A stretch of DNA of 64,000 bases from Anas platyrhynchos. Taxonomy: Eukaryota > Chordata > Aves > Anseriformes > Anatidae. Positions 1 to 13,235 of this stretch are shown piece by piece. Position 1 is the first letter of the stretch. Every line of letters starts with the position of its first letter. The position numbers and the translations under genes were made by a program. The notes beneath the pieces are model-generated. The model was not told the DNA's origin. It ran no database searches and was given only the letters and a program-made list of their open reading frames with translations. Where the stretch lies: positions 49,878,501 through 49,942,500 of the forward strand of contig NC_092590.1 in the NCBI RefSeq assembly GCF_047663525.1, given 5' to 3'.

Positions 1-3000
1 TCTAACTGTTGCTGGATCAATACAGGCAGCTGAAGCCTTCCAGCCATCACCTACAGGACACAAGAAACATCAAAGCCTTTCCGAGGCAAATCTCCCAGAG
101 AAAGAAGGAAACTGTCACACCACTCCCCTCAGTTTCTTTCCTGCCTTGAAAAAGCCGGGCCTTACAGACTGTGGCTGTTATAACACAGCATGTGTTGGCA
201 AACGCCTCATTGGCCCCCCAGACTGGGCAACCTGTGAAAGACTCAGAACCCAAAGGACAATAATTTGCTCACAAGTATCCAAGCACTGTCAATCGTTTGA
301 CAGCAGCACTAGGCACTGTTCCTGCGTGATGTAACCTTCCAAGTCAGTTGGGATGCAGAAGGAGCCAGGCACTATCTTCCCTTTAGAGCCAGCAGGTAAC
401 AGGCAACTGAACCCTTTGCAGTGTCCAGCATTGGGTGCTTTGGAAAATTTTACTACAGCGCTGTTCCTCCCTGTGTTTAGTTCCCTGATGGAAACAAAAG
501 ATGGGCTTTCTGTCCTATTTCTTTTGGAGGCAAACAAGATGCAACATGAGAACACTAAGCCACCTTTTGCAATGGTTTGCTGCCTGACTTCTTGTTGTCC
601 CTGTGTCTCCCCAGCTGTTCCCTGCTGCACCACGCTTCACTGCACAGTCGCAGTGCACAGGGCTCAGAAGAAAAGTCCAGGACCCCACCTCTAACATCAC
701 CCAAAAGGAAGCGTGCTGGGCCTGAGTCTGCCCCTAGTTTCTGCCACCCTGTGTCTTGGGGTCATCTTCAGAGGGAAGCTGTACCTGTATCTCTGCATTC
801 AGCACCTTTCGCTGCAGTTCTCCTTTCACTGGCTCTTTGATTTTAAAGCCATTCATATTCCAAGCCAATCCGTACTAAAAATAGGCTTCCTTACTAAGAA
901 TGGCACTGGCATTACTCACTTACCTGCTACGTTCTCATCTCACACTATATGGCCACACCTCCGGCTGGAGGAGTGTGCTGCAGTAATCATCCACAACTAT
1001 GTGCTTCTGTGAGCAGGTTTTGAAACTTTGCCATCCTTTGGAAGCTCCCACTGTTTTTTCTTTCATGTGCTAATACAGTTTGGTGGCTTATCTCCTTTCA
1101 CATCCTTGGGGCACACCTCTTTGCAAGACTATACTGACAACCCAACCAAGTGGGAAAAACACACAGGAGACAGAGCTGTCCCCCTACTCCCCCCTTGCAA
1201 TTGAGGGCAATCTGCAGTTCTCAACTGAAGGGCACGCTGTTCCTACTTGCATTCAGGAAGAAACAATTTGCTGCTGGAAGCTGCTGCATCCTTTGGCTTC
1301 ATCTGGCAGCCTCTCTGCTCCAGCTGCTCATCAGTTACTAGCACGGAGGCTCGCAGGCTTTCCAGGTGGGAGGTACGCTCTTCCTGCTCGGTTTTGCCAG
1401 ACACTGAGCGTTTCTGTGAGGTATCGCTCCTCCTCAATGCCCCTGGACATCTAAGGCTATGGGAGGTGGGACATACCTCCAGCCAGATCTAGCTGCACAC
1501 TTAGATGAATCCTACATATATATTTTTTTAATTATTATTATTTTATGTTATTTTATCTTTCAGTGTTCTTTTGTGTTTTGCACATCACTTTCAAGTGCAG
1601 GAACGTGTTTCCTCCTGCTGTCCGTGTCAGAGGTGCAGCCAGTGCTCTAGCTGACTGTCACTTATTTGCTCTGATAAGGGGTTAAATATGCACAGGTAAA
1701 CCTGGGCGTATGTTCATAATGCAGGTGGCAGAGATACTTTAAAGGAGGCACCTTTCTTTGTTCCCTTAATGATTCATTCATTGGGAGTGTGGGAATTAAC
1801 CTATATAAATTTTTGCTACTAAGGAGATACACCTAGATCCTGAAATAGTGGATGGGTGAGAACCAGTTACAGAGACTCCACACATTGTCCTGGTAGCACT
1901 GAGAGAAACAAACCCACAACGGAAGGCTGGGAATAAATGACTACATGGCATTTCTCACGGCACATTCTCGTTGCCTCCTGTTTTCCGGTGACTCACCAAA
2001 AATCCTACGGGGCTGCAAGAGACACTTCTGAGAAGGGTCTGACTTCGCGTGAGAACTTCAGCAGGGCCCCCTCTTCCGGGGGCTAAATTCTGCCCCCTGG
2101 AATTGCTCATGGGTGTAGCTGCTATGACTTGGAATCAGCAGCGAGCGCAGGCAGCCACACTTTGGTTGCACCAGCACTGGGAGGCAGGTGTGAGATTGCA
2201 TCAGGAAGCCAGAATAAAAAGGGAGGCTGGCTTTCCACCAAGGCTGGCTCAGTGCCCCCTTTGTAAGTTGCAGCTTACACCTCATCAGCTGGGAGGTGGA
2301 GAAGAAGGAGATTTGTATTTCAGGCACCTCACTAACGGAGAATTTGACTCCCTCCAGCCTAGCTAGAGGAGGAAGGAAACCTTTCTGTGAGGCTGTGCAG
2401 AGTAGTATGAAATCTCCAGACTAACTCTTGGGCTCCTGGTATTTTCTGATTTTGTTGGAAGAGCCTTAAAGGCTCAGTAAACAAGTTGATCAGTCTAAGA
2501 CACCTCACCAAGAACATGTCAATCCTGGTTTACCCACTGGACGTTATAAATTACATTAGCATCTGAGGAGCTTGCAGAAGCACGAGGCAATGGTCAAGTA
2601 AAGTGCTGGGGTTCCTAGGGAAACACACTGCAGCCCACAGCTCGGAAGGATACGTGTAGGAGAAGGAAGAGCTATTCACACACACAGGGATACCGCACAG
2701 GACATAAACTACAGTCAGGAGGAACAACAAGTACCTGGGTGCTATACTCAGACAGGATGACTCCTACCTGCCAGTGTAGTGCAGTGAAGAAAAAACCTTC
2801 CAGTGGCTCTCTTGTGCCCACTACCCTGTCATTTGTGCTCGGTGGCCCCAATCACACTGGCCAGGCTTCTGAGCTGCAATTAGCCACGCGAGCCAGAGCA
2901 GTGTATCTGTGGGCTGTGCGTGTCCTTTGGGAGGCCAGGCAGACATGCCACACCAGGTCAGGGCAGAAGGCGTGTGGGCACAGCAAGGCAATGCAAAGCA

Positions 3001-6000
3001 TTCTCCTGCATGGCATATCCTGTTTCACCCCAAGATATGTACAAGGTCACCGTCTGCTTACCAGTGCTCATGGGTGATACCATCTGTTTAATCAAAGTTC
3101 CCCACACGACAAAGTCATCCCAGATGCTTTGCATTGGAGACAGCTTTTCCAATAGTAATTAGCGAGGTGGAGGGGGAAGGAGCAATCGTCGGGCTTCTTT
3201 TTGCATAGGTCGCGGCATCGGCAGCAAACGGCCTCTCCTCACCTCTGCTTCCTCCTCCCCAGTAACTGTGGGACTCCCTGCTCTTCGCTTTGGTAGCTAC
3301 GGCAGGGGAATATTTCATAAACAGGCCCGAGGGTTTGTCTGCTGCCTGTCCTACTTCCCAGCAGAGTACCCGAGATCAGCTGGGCTGGCACATGCCTGCC
3401 CGTATCACGCTCCCATGCTGCCTGGTTGGAGACTTACCCACTGAGGTCGAAGATTGCTCCTCACACATGGTATCGGGCTCTCAGCTTAAGTCATGTTTCG
3501 GTTCGCAGTCGGGTCTCCAAATCATCACACTGGCCCTAAAAATCAGGAGAAGAAATAAAGTAAGCCCTGTTATTTTTGCGAGTTTCTCAGTCTTTAGGGC
3601 AATATTCAATTCATACACTGAAGTTGATCCCATCTGTCTCCAGGGGCTGTAAATGTCCTCGCTCAGAATAGGTATGTGAAACTTTAGGTTCTCAGGCCAT
3701 GCCTGTCCTTGGTGCAATACCCCATTAGGCACCTCCAGGGACTAAGCCCGAAGGGACTGCTTAGTCTAGTCCTCCGCAGCACCAGGCACCTGTAGATATT
3801 TAGATCTGATGCACAAGCATACAAAATACGAAAAGTTTCAAGATTCTCCAAAGATTCACATTGAAACACTGCCAACAAAAAGACCCAAATCTACAACCTC
3901 CTTGATGCACCATCTGTGATGGAAAGGTTCACAGTGAAGTCATTTGTGTTGATAACCTTACAAACAGCAGCCAGTCTGAGACATCCTTTCTGAAAGGCTA
4001 CAGTGCCTTCCATAAAGTTATCTGTGTCATCAGCAGTTAATCAGCACAGACCAATTGATTTCATCTTCCACTAAACAAGGGCCTGGCTTGTCTTTGTTTT
4101 GGTAGATGTTTGGCCGTGATAGCTCTGTAGCTATGACAGTGAAAGACAGCATGTTTCGGTAGCACTTTTAGTGCTGTTTTACCTACTATTTCTCTCTGTC
4201 ACCAGGCCTGGAGCCCAGGGGAGGGTTAATCCCTTCACTTGTTTTGCCAGGTAACAGCTGTTCCACTTTCAGGATCCGCGGATCACCCAGTGAGATGCTT
4301 TTGGTGAGGGAAGTGGATATCCTTGCAGAAGCTCCTGTGGGAGGAGCTTTGGGAAAACCAGTCAGAACTGGTCCCGCCAGCCCAGGAGCATTCCTGCTCC
4401 CATGCTGATGCAACTGGATCCAATCTGCTGGCAGACCAGCTGGCTGCTTTCCAAAGAGCTCCCTCCAGAGTGGCTCACACACTGAGAGCCGAGACCAGGG
4501 ATGGTTGTGATGAAATTTGAGCAAGGGGCCGAAAGGCTTTCACCCTTCATTAAAGCTGGGAACACCTGATGGAGATAATGCTTGCTCTTGATCGGCTCCT
4601 CCCAAGAAAACATGAGCTGCCTTGGTTTGCTGCAAGTTTACCATTCTGCATGTAGAGCATCTCCCCAGCACCAGCGAGACCAGGGATGTTGAATCACTGT
4701 GTTTAACCGTAGCGCAATCCCTTGGGATGTACGAGTGAGAATCATTTAGAGACTGTTGTGCAACATCAGTGTGAGACGGTAAAGCTCAGAGTTCTGTCAG
4801 TGGCAACACTCAACTTACTCCCACTCGGGATTTAGTGTACAGAAGCTTTACGCGACGCTCTCTGCAACCAAACGTGGCCTTCATGCACCCCGAAGATGAA
4901 ATAGGTGAACTGTGAACACTGCTTATGCATACTTTAGAACCAGGCGAAACCAGATATGGGGTTTTAACAGAGAAGAAGATGCAAATGTGAACAGTGTGTT
5001 TAAACTCTACTCCAGGCACACCAGGAAGGCCTCAGTTACATGTGCACATTCTGAACAAAAGCAGCTATTAGCACAAGCAATGCAATCTCAGCAAAGAGAA
5101 CTATGAAAAGCTTTTAATATGTCAAAGCAACATTTGTTAGACCACAGTGAAAGGATGGGATCTTCTGAACAATGTGGTTTACCTTCACCTCTCACTAAAT
5201 CAGTAACAAAGTTCATGCCAATGCTATTGGGACCGCGATTAGACAGCTGACAGCTGATGAGCTCCCCGCCGTCACCGTTCACTATCCCTTCCCAACTTTT
5301 CTTGTGATATTTCTGCTAACAGACACAAACTGTCAAGCCTTGCGCTGCTTGCTCATTAGCGTTGCAGTAAGTGATTTCTTATGTAAATTGTGCCAGCCCA
5401 CAGAAAAACCAGTTCAATTCCAGTCTGCACTGCTGGGATGGACACAGAACAGAGGAGAAGAACCAAGATGCTAATGATCCTGGTGGTGGTTTGTAGTTTT
5501 TTTGTTTTGTTGTTGTTGTTGTTGTTTAAAATAAAGGAAAAACAAAGACTGGGCATAAAAACAGGTATTGCATATGTTCCACAGCAAGCACAATCACCCT
5601 CAAAAATATTCCAAATACAAAATTCCCCTGGCTGCCTATTTGCAAGTGCCGTCACCAAGTTTGTACAAACAGCAGCAGTTTCTATGCACCTAATTAGAGG
5701 TTTGAAGCTGAGGAGCAATTTTGTCTATGGACCTCATGTCTTCTTTCAAATCTTAACTTTATCTTTTAAGGGCATGTTTATGAAGCTGATGGTAACATTT
5801 CTTTTCCCATGTAGAGTCTCTTAAACACTGTAAATGTGATGAAGAAAAATAAACAAGTATTCATGGTAGAAGGATCCTTTTCTTCCTATTGCTGTTGCTA
5901 ACACAAGCTTCTCAAAGGCCTGGATGTTGTTTCTGGTTTTATCAGTGTCACCGGGTGGATCACTGTGCCAGTATCCTGCCAAGCCTTTCCCACACTGCAG

Positions 6001-9000
6001 ACCAGAAAGAGGTGCTTAGTGCTGAGCCTACAAAAGGGCACTGAAACACTGGCAGAATTGCATGTGCTCTCATAGAACAAAGGCCATTAACACTATGCCC
6101 TTCCTTAATATTTGCAGAGGTACAACAGAGATACTGGTTGAATTTGGCACAATAAGAGTTGCTTTAAGGGTGATAACAAAGGTTATGGGAATTACCTGAG
6201 ATCAGTGTTTAAAATTGAAGGGACAGTTAACATTTTTCACTGTTGGGGAATCGAAATGGAAAACCTTGTACCTGTTCTGGCCCATTTAGCCTTAGTCTGG
6301 TACTCTATTCTTTCACCTTACCTCCCTTCAGCTGAACTCCCAACTACTGCCATCTTGCTCAGACAAAATGCTAGCGCTTGCTTAGAACATCTCAACAGGA
6401 TTAAAACACGTAGCTACTGCTCATGTTCTTGAAAAGCTTTCATCCTAAATGAGAGGGACTAAGACCTGACAGGACATTTGTTGCCCTAAGCCCTGGTTTG
6501 GTTTTGCTCTGTTCCGCTCCACCCAGGAGGTGTCTGCCTTTCATCCCTGACAGTAATCATCTGCAGGCATAAAACAGGAAAGTGCCTTTTAACTGGAAGA
6601 GGAGCCAGATCCACAGGAGGCAGGTACTGTATGAAAGCAATGCAGACAGATACCAACGGGAGCCACACTCTGTGCCTATGGAAATTACATTTGAAAGTTT
6701 CATTTGCAACTCTCTCTTTGCATTTTCTCCATGTGCCTTTAATCATTTCTGAACATAAATCACACTGGTTAGAAATGAGAGGGCTAAGGATGCATTTAAA
6801 GGGGAAATCTTGTGGCCAACATGCGGGATAGCTACCAGGTTCAGGTCTTGTTTGACCTCCAGTAAATCACTTTATCATCCCAGCAGTGAATTAAGCGGTG
6901 GAAGACAGATGTCACAACACCTCATACGATCTGGATTGTTTTTGAGGTGCTCAGACCCTAGGCCAGTCGGAGCTGTCTAAGTGGACAATCCAACAGCAAC
7001 ATTTCAAAATATCTAATTGCTTTGGACACCTAAAGAGTCTTTGCTGTTTCTGCAGTTTTTAACTAGTTAACCTGAACTACTGACGGATTTCCTTTCCTAA
7101 GCAAAAAGTACCAAGACATGTACTTGGTGATCTTCTGGAAAACTAGTAGGTTTCACCCAGGAACTAATTTGATCAGTAAGTGACTGCAGTCTGGTACCCA
7201 GAAACAAACTCATCACCAGCTGTATAAGGAAAACCACACCCAAAGAAGGAAGCTATTTTTTAAGGACTGGACCAAACTGTTGATAGGCAAGAATCCATCA
7301 GCAGTTAGAAGCAGTGACGGTGTTACCTGACTTAGCATGCATGGTGTTGGAATGAAGGTTTGACATCTATGTTGGGATGTGTGGGAAATAATGGATAAGA
7401 TCTGGCTCTCAGATTACTTAGTTGTGTCCGAAACTGAACAGAGAGGCTGCAATAATATTTCATTCAAAAAACACTGAGGTGAAGACTGACTTTTTCTGAA
7501 TTATATGCAAAGACCTGTCTTTCAGACACAAAAAACGTGGAGATGAATTTTCTTTTTCAAAAAAACAAACAAAAAGCAAACAAAAACCCAAACACCCTGC
7601 CACTCTCCATATCAAGATGATTTTTGAAAAAAGACACAAATCCTCCTTCCTTGGCTTTAGGCCGAGACCCACAGTAAGCTAACAATAGCTGTTTCTCTCT
7701 GACATTCACAGGCGTAGCTCTCTCAACTGAGCAATCTCACGAGTCATAGGCAAAGCCAGACCTGCAGTAAATGAGGATTACTCGCTCGAGGAAGGTGTAA
7801 CCAGCTGAGGAACGATAGGTATGTACAGCTTTGTTCACAAAATGAGAAGGAATCAAAGTTTGCTTATTAAAGGCTGTCTGACCTTTCTGTCCACTGATTT
7901 ATCTCCTGTGAATAGCCTCCACCACCGACACAAACACTTTGCTCTTGCTCCGTGAGCACGCTCACTTACCGCATTCAGTTGTCACCAAGAACATGAAGCC
8001 ATCACTTCCTATCAAAGAAAACTCCTGAAGAGCCAAGTGACTGCGGGACAGTTCACTGAAATGAGGCATACCGTTAGTGCATTGAGAAAACCTCTTCAAA
8101 ACCAAGCCGGCATTTGTCCCCGTTAACAACCTTGCCTTCAGATATGTTTGTTCAAGTAGTTTACTGAAGTACTCGTCATGCTAGCTGGATAGCAAAGTAT
8201 ATTGATATAAAAAACACACAGATATTTTAAGAATACTAAACTTTACACTGACTACCGGTAATGGCACTGAACAACTCAAAGATGGATTTAAGCAAATTGC
8301 TGCACTATGTCTACTTGCAGCAGCTGCCAATGCAAATATCTTCACAAATGTTCCTGTGTATCAGGAAGAAGAAAACATCTTTAACTTGCACCTTTCCTGT
8401 GCCACAGAGAAGAACCAGTCTTTCTATGATATCCAGCAGGCCAAGATTTAAAGGAACATCTTCTACTGAAGAGGTCGAGCCTCCTACTTGAAGGAGACAA
8501 CGGCCACTGAGAGGAAGGTAGGAGGAGGGTGCAAGGTTCACAGGGAGAAAGAAGGCTGTTCTGGTTACAGACAACTGCAAAACATGCAAAAGCGTCACGA
8601 AGCCACAACAGAAGAAACATAAGGAACTACCATGTCTTCTAAAAAATCACAGAGATCGCAGAGAACAAAACGTTTAGGAAAGGGGAAGGAATTGTGCAAG
8701 TAGACGTGACCCACACTTTACCAGAATTCCTGGATACTGAGCTGGATACCAAAAATGCTTTGCAAAATCAGCCATGTGTGCAGAAAATTGTGCAAGAGAG
8801 GTCAGGCTGCTCTTCCAGGTCTCAGCAGAGGCAGCTACAGGTAACAAGGACACAGAAGCTCTCCTGTCAAAGTGACGTTACCATTGGAAGGCCAAGAAAA
8901 ATCCGGAGACAAAACTTCCTAATAATGTGCGGGACCATGTGTGGCATGCTTACTGGAATGAAGGAAACTCCAAGATGAGGGGAGCAGATGATGTATATAT

Positions 9001-11090
9001 CCTGAAAAACAGACCTGGCTGTGCAGGAACAGCATTCACGATTCTCTTTGGCCTTGCCCTGCAGCAGATCAGATTTGCTTGTCACACAAACGTCACATCC
9101 ATGAATGTCAAGAGACTTACATATTTATCATTCCATCCAACAGTTGTTTTTTTTTCCAATCAAACAACCCACTGGGCACACTAGGTCTTAATGGTGCTTG
9201 TGTACCAAACTCACATTAGGAAGCTGGTAATAAGCTGTAATTAGTCAGTGCCATAGCTCCAGCAGAAAAAAAATATTGTTGCTTGCTAAGAAGAAAAAAG
9301 TCATGAGTATTTGCCTGCAGTTCCAGTTGATCAAATGCATATTTTTTTGTTTTTATTTTTTAACTGGAAAGCTGCATGTTAGTTCTAAATACACAATTAA
9401 GTATTATTCCTGGACAGGGCAAATCTACCTCAGTTTTGTGCACTAAATTTCTCAAGAAGGAATATCCTCAGCAAACATTCTACAGCGCTCAGAAAGGCCA
9501 CCACAAGGAACACAGAAAGCTGCCTGCCTAACACAGGACAGCTGTTAACACACGCACAGCCACCTGGCAGCAATCAACAATTTTCTGTCTTGATTATTGA
9601 CAAGAACTGCAGTCCAAGCCAGGACAACTGCCGCTGAGGCTTAAACTTTCAAGATCCCAACTTCTCAAAAATGGCTCAGCTGGGCACCTGCATTTTGTAA
9701 CTCCAGTCACTCAGAGTATGAAAAACATACAACAGATGGAATTTACAAGTTGCACTGTAGCAGCTTCACTTTTGTTAGGCTTCAAAGCTGTAACAGGAAG
9801 AGTGAAAACACCTCAGTCTTCTGTGATAGTCTACTATCACACTGGTTTAGCCTATCAAGGAAAAAAAATATGGTATTTACTTTATAAAGATGACTGAAGA
9901 TGGAAATGATTTGGGTAGAGAAGGCTCATGGCTTTCATATGAGTTGCAATCCATTCCTGGTCTCACTAGGCTATGCCTCAGCCACTACTGAGATTGAGCT
10001 TGTTTACTCCAAAGCAAAAACCTTGGCATGACTTACAGAAACAGCTTTTCTTGCCAGAGCTCTAATACCAAATGTCTGTGGAAAAGCCACTTGGAGAGAT
10101 GCTATTTACTTTGGTAATGAAGCAAGTTTCCTGGAATGAAGTATTGCCATATTCCCAAGAGATGTTGCAATACATTTACCTGTACCTCAGCTACATGCCA
10201 TACAGGCTCTCACAGAGAATGTCTGAGAACAGCCTGGCTAAGCCAAAAGGCCAAGGCTCAGCTCTGTGACACAGGACTGTGCCCTTCTCCTACAGCAAGC
10301 ACACAACTTAGGTCCCAGCAGAAAGTTTGAGGTCTTTTTTTTTTTTCCTGAAAGTTTTCCAGTCTGCCACAACCTAAGACACAACAGTTAACCTTCTTGG
10401 AGACCCGTTTGAGAGAGAGGTCTTCTCACATCTTTATTCAAACCATGGATTTTAAGCAGCACTTGTCCCTTTGAATCCCTTTTTCTAGGCAACTTGGACC
10501 TCAGACCCCAACTCCCTCCTGGAAATGCTTAGAGGGAACATCAGCACACAGTTGGACTAATAATCACGTGTGGAAGGAGAGAAATTAAAGGTAGACTTTA
10601 CAGGCCGAGGTTTCCTTGCTGTTTAGAGTCACAGGCCTGAGGCTATTCTGCTTTTCCTCATTTACTTAAGATGGGATTCCAAGCCACCATTGAAATCCTC
10701 TCTGACCACAGTGAGATGAAAGACTCTCCCTGTTCAACAATCCCAGCTCTCCTTTCACTGCAAATGGCTACTCATCTGCTGAAACTTGAGTTTCAAATTT
10801 TGCTTCCAATGAGGTAGCTCACTAATGCCCTCCCTAGTCCAGTACTTAAAAGGCTCCTTTGTAGTTGAATTTAATGGACTTCCTACTGAAGCAAGCACTT
10901 GCATTTGCACATTGTTTACAAACAACTTGCACTCTGAGAAGACCACCAAGCTCTACTTTGCACCTGCTGTAGGTTAGGTCTTCCCAGGCCTGTTTTGTGC
11001 ACTTAAGTGTTAAAAGTCATGCTTAGAGGAGAAACCAAGCTCTAATTTCAAGTGTTTACATGTACTCCTGAGAGCAGGAAAAACTCTTAC
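1..11090. other. Intergenic, 3' side of AREG; no gene seen
   Basis: Both strands were read for EGF-module exons because BTC is the expected next gene, tail to tail with AREG. No six-cysteine pattern, no transmembrane exon and no BTC-like lysine/glutamate tail were found. Open frames are short, lack recognisable domains and fall in ordinary non-CpG DNA. An A-rich CAAA tract lies at 7555-7590 and an AT-rich run at 1520-1560. Confidence 0.7.
5495..5527. repeat. T-rich (TTG)n tract
   Basis: A T-run followed by six TTG units. It generates a leucine/valine-rich, membrane-like stretch in the plus-strand frame beginning at 5390, which is not evidence for a gene. Confidence 0.85.
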
Positions 11091-11094
11091 CATG

Positions 11095-11400
11095 ATAAGA
11101 TTATAAAAAAAGTTTAATTATAAAATAAATAAGTTTGTTATGGAAACATTAAATATTAAATACAATAAATGTACACATTTACAGATATAACTTGACAATT
11201 AATGGCATTGCTCTGTTACCAGAAGAATTCTGATCTATTTAGAAAGTGCACACAGTCTTTCAAGAAGAAACTGAACTCAGATAATACTCCGTGCTCAAGA
11301 TTGCATGGGTATTCAGGAAACTGAGGGTCCTTGGGTCAGAGAAGTTTGAGGTAAGTAGAGTTCTTCACACCAGGAGGTAAAGCACAGGAGACCACCACTT
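11095..11400 (-). other. AREG: AREG 3' untranslated exon (approximate 5' edge)
   Basis: On the minus strand this AT-rich stretch shows, in order, TATTTAATATTTAATG, TTATTTATTTTA and ATTAAACTTTTTT. The same three elements, in the same order, close the human AREG mRNA as I recall it. The ATTTATTT at 11123-11130 is an AU-rich instability element. The right edge is uncertain: I could not fix the splice acceptor and place it between about 11290 and 11500. The exon joins the donor at 13133. Confidence 0.66.
11113..11118 (-). promoter_or_regulatory. AREG: AREG poly(A) signal ATTAAA
   Basis: ATTAAA on the minus strand, followed by a T-run, at the same place as in the human AREG 3' end. Cleavage is expected roughly 15-25 nt further, near 11095. 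Another AATAAA on the minus strand at 10433-10438 could serve a longer form. Confidence 0.6.
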
Positions 11401-13147
11401 GCTGAGTATCAGTGCATCAATTTCTTTCTTCAAAGGAACAGGTTCTTGGCTGAGTTGTCAAATGGCTGAATCTGATTCACATCACTTGACTTCAATGCTG
11501 CTCAAAGCAGCATCCAACATCTGGATAACAGCTGTTTGTAGCCAATGGACAGACACCACAACAGGAGCGCCCAGGCTTATTGCTTTTTCAAGCATTGCTT
11601 TCCTTCAGGGACAGAGCTTCAGACCTTCTTAGCATCCTGAGGAGGCTAGTTTTAACTTCGGCTAGCACACACACAGATGGATAGCTCCACTCACACAGTA
11701 AGTCCTACTGAATTTAGAGAGAGAACCTTCCACACATACAGTAACAGAACCCAGGTGTGGCTAACAGATTTGTCACCAACACCCTGCAAGTCAGAACTGG
11801 AGATGAAATCGTTTGAAGCTGGTATCAACAGGGAGCACAGCAAGAGCAGAATTAGTTTTGTCCACTGAGGCCTAGTTAGATAAGCTCTTCTCTAACTTTG
11901 GGGAGAGGGAAGGGAACATCCTCCCCTTCACCTCACTTTCCTGAAAGCCACAACTTCTCCTCAGTTAGAGCTGCCAAAAGAGACTTGCTAGCAGAAAAAA
12001 AGTCCATCCACAAAACAGCAGAGACCAGAGGTCTAACACAGGTAGAGAAAGCTCAGTAACAGCAGTCTCCAGCAGGTCCTGATAGCAAGTCCTCTGCCCC
12101 TGCAGTGGCAGCTCCCTCCATGTTGTTGTACAAAGTAGAGTGGCAACTGTTCTCCCCAGCAAGTGGTTCAGCAGCAAGTGGCATGTTGGGCATCTCCTTG
12201 CAGCAGCCTCCGTCTTGATGAGTCAGGGCTTAGTGGCAACAACTCCAGCCCCCAGTGTCCAGGTGGATGTGGCAGGTAGCCAGAGGTACCCTGTAGCTTG
12301 GCAGTGGCCACAGCAGAATTGTTCTGTAAGGGGCAGACCAGGCACGTTAACCATCACCCAAAACATGAGCACTCCGCACTAGAAACAGGTCAAACCTACA
12401 TCCAAGGCAGGCAGGTTAGCTATGTGCACTCTGCTACACATTCTTCAGCTTCAAGCAAAGATTGAGCAGAACTCAGCAACTGTCACGGGACAAAGCTGGG
12501 ACAAGCTCTGTAGTTCGCATGAGGTAAAGCGTAAGTACTGTATGCCAAAGTTTCTCTGGACTATCCTTTAGTTTCTCCTTCAGCTTGTAGTGTAACTCCT
12601 GTTCAATAGAAGTCCTTGAAACTGCTGTTTAATGCAGTTCTGCTCAGAAGAGAGTAACTTACTTGCTCATTAAAAGCCACCACATTTCTCCCTTAATCAA
12701 TCCATCTATCCAAGGAGCTTCAGCACTGTTGCTTTGAGTATGGAACTTGACTGAGGAGCTATCTGTGGTGGTCGCTGAGTTGGCAGCTTGGTCTTTCTAT
12801 ATCCCCTAAGCACTGCAAACTTGCTAATGCCTTGAAGAGATGTGAAAAAGTCTCAGTACTTCTCAGGAGGGATAATGATCCATCTGGCTGCTGTGCTATA
12901 TCCTATGATAAGGCCTACCAGAAAGCTAACAGTGCTGTTGAAGAGTTCACAGAACTGCAACATGAGTGGTTTCAGGAAACCAGTAACCTGGGTCACTCGC
13001 ATGTAACCTACCTGCTTCAAGGCACTTGATGTGTTAAAAGGTAAGGCTAGCTTTGCTAAACATGCATGCAACTCCTGTGTTGTTAACCCCAACCTAGAAA
13101 ACCTGAAACAAGTTTCACATCAGCTTTCATACCTGCTTTTTCCTCAT

Positions 13148-13235
13148 TTACACACCAACATGTCCATTTCTGTTTTCTTGCCGAAGTTTTTTCCTTTCTT
13201 CTTTCTCTTCATACTGCGGACACTTTTTCCTGACC
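13148..13235 (-). CDS. AREG: AREG coding exon 5 (cytoplasmic tail and stop)
   Basis: This exon is too short to stand out as an open frame. The acceptor is TTCCACAG/GGTCAGG. It encodes VRKKCPQYEEKEERKKLRQE then NRNGHVGV and TAA (13150-13148). Human AREG ends with a similar tail that includes EERKKLRQENGN. A plausible donor, GCAG/GTATGA, follows at 13133, 15 nt after the stop. The human gene also splices to an untranslated last exon shortly after its stop. Confidence 0.94.

Noticed and set aside
5390..5824. Plus-strand frame with a membrane-like leucine run
   Set aside because: The hydrophobic stretch comes from the (TTG)n repeat; nothing else in the frame suggests a protein.
8600..8980. Plus-strand frames considered as BTC exons
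   Set aside because: No EGF cysteine spacing, transmembrane segment or BTC-like tail; a CAG/GTAACA donor alone is not enough.
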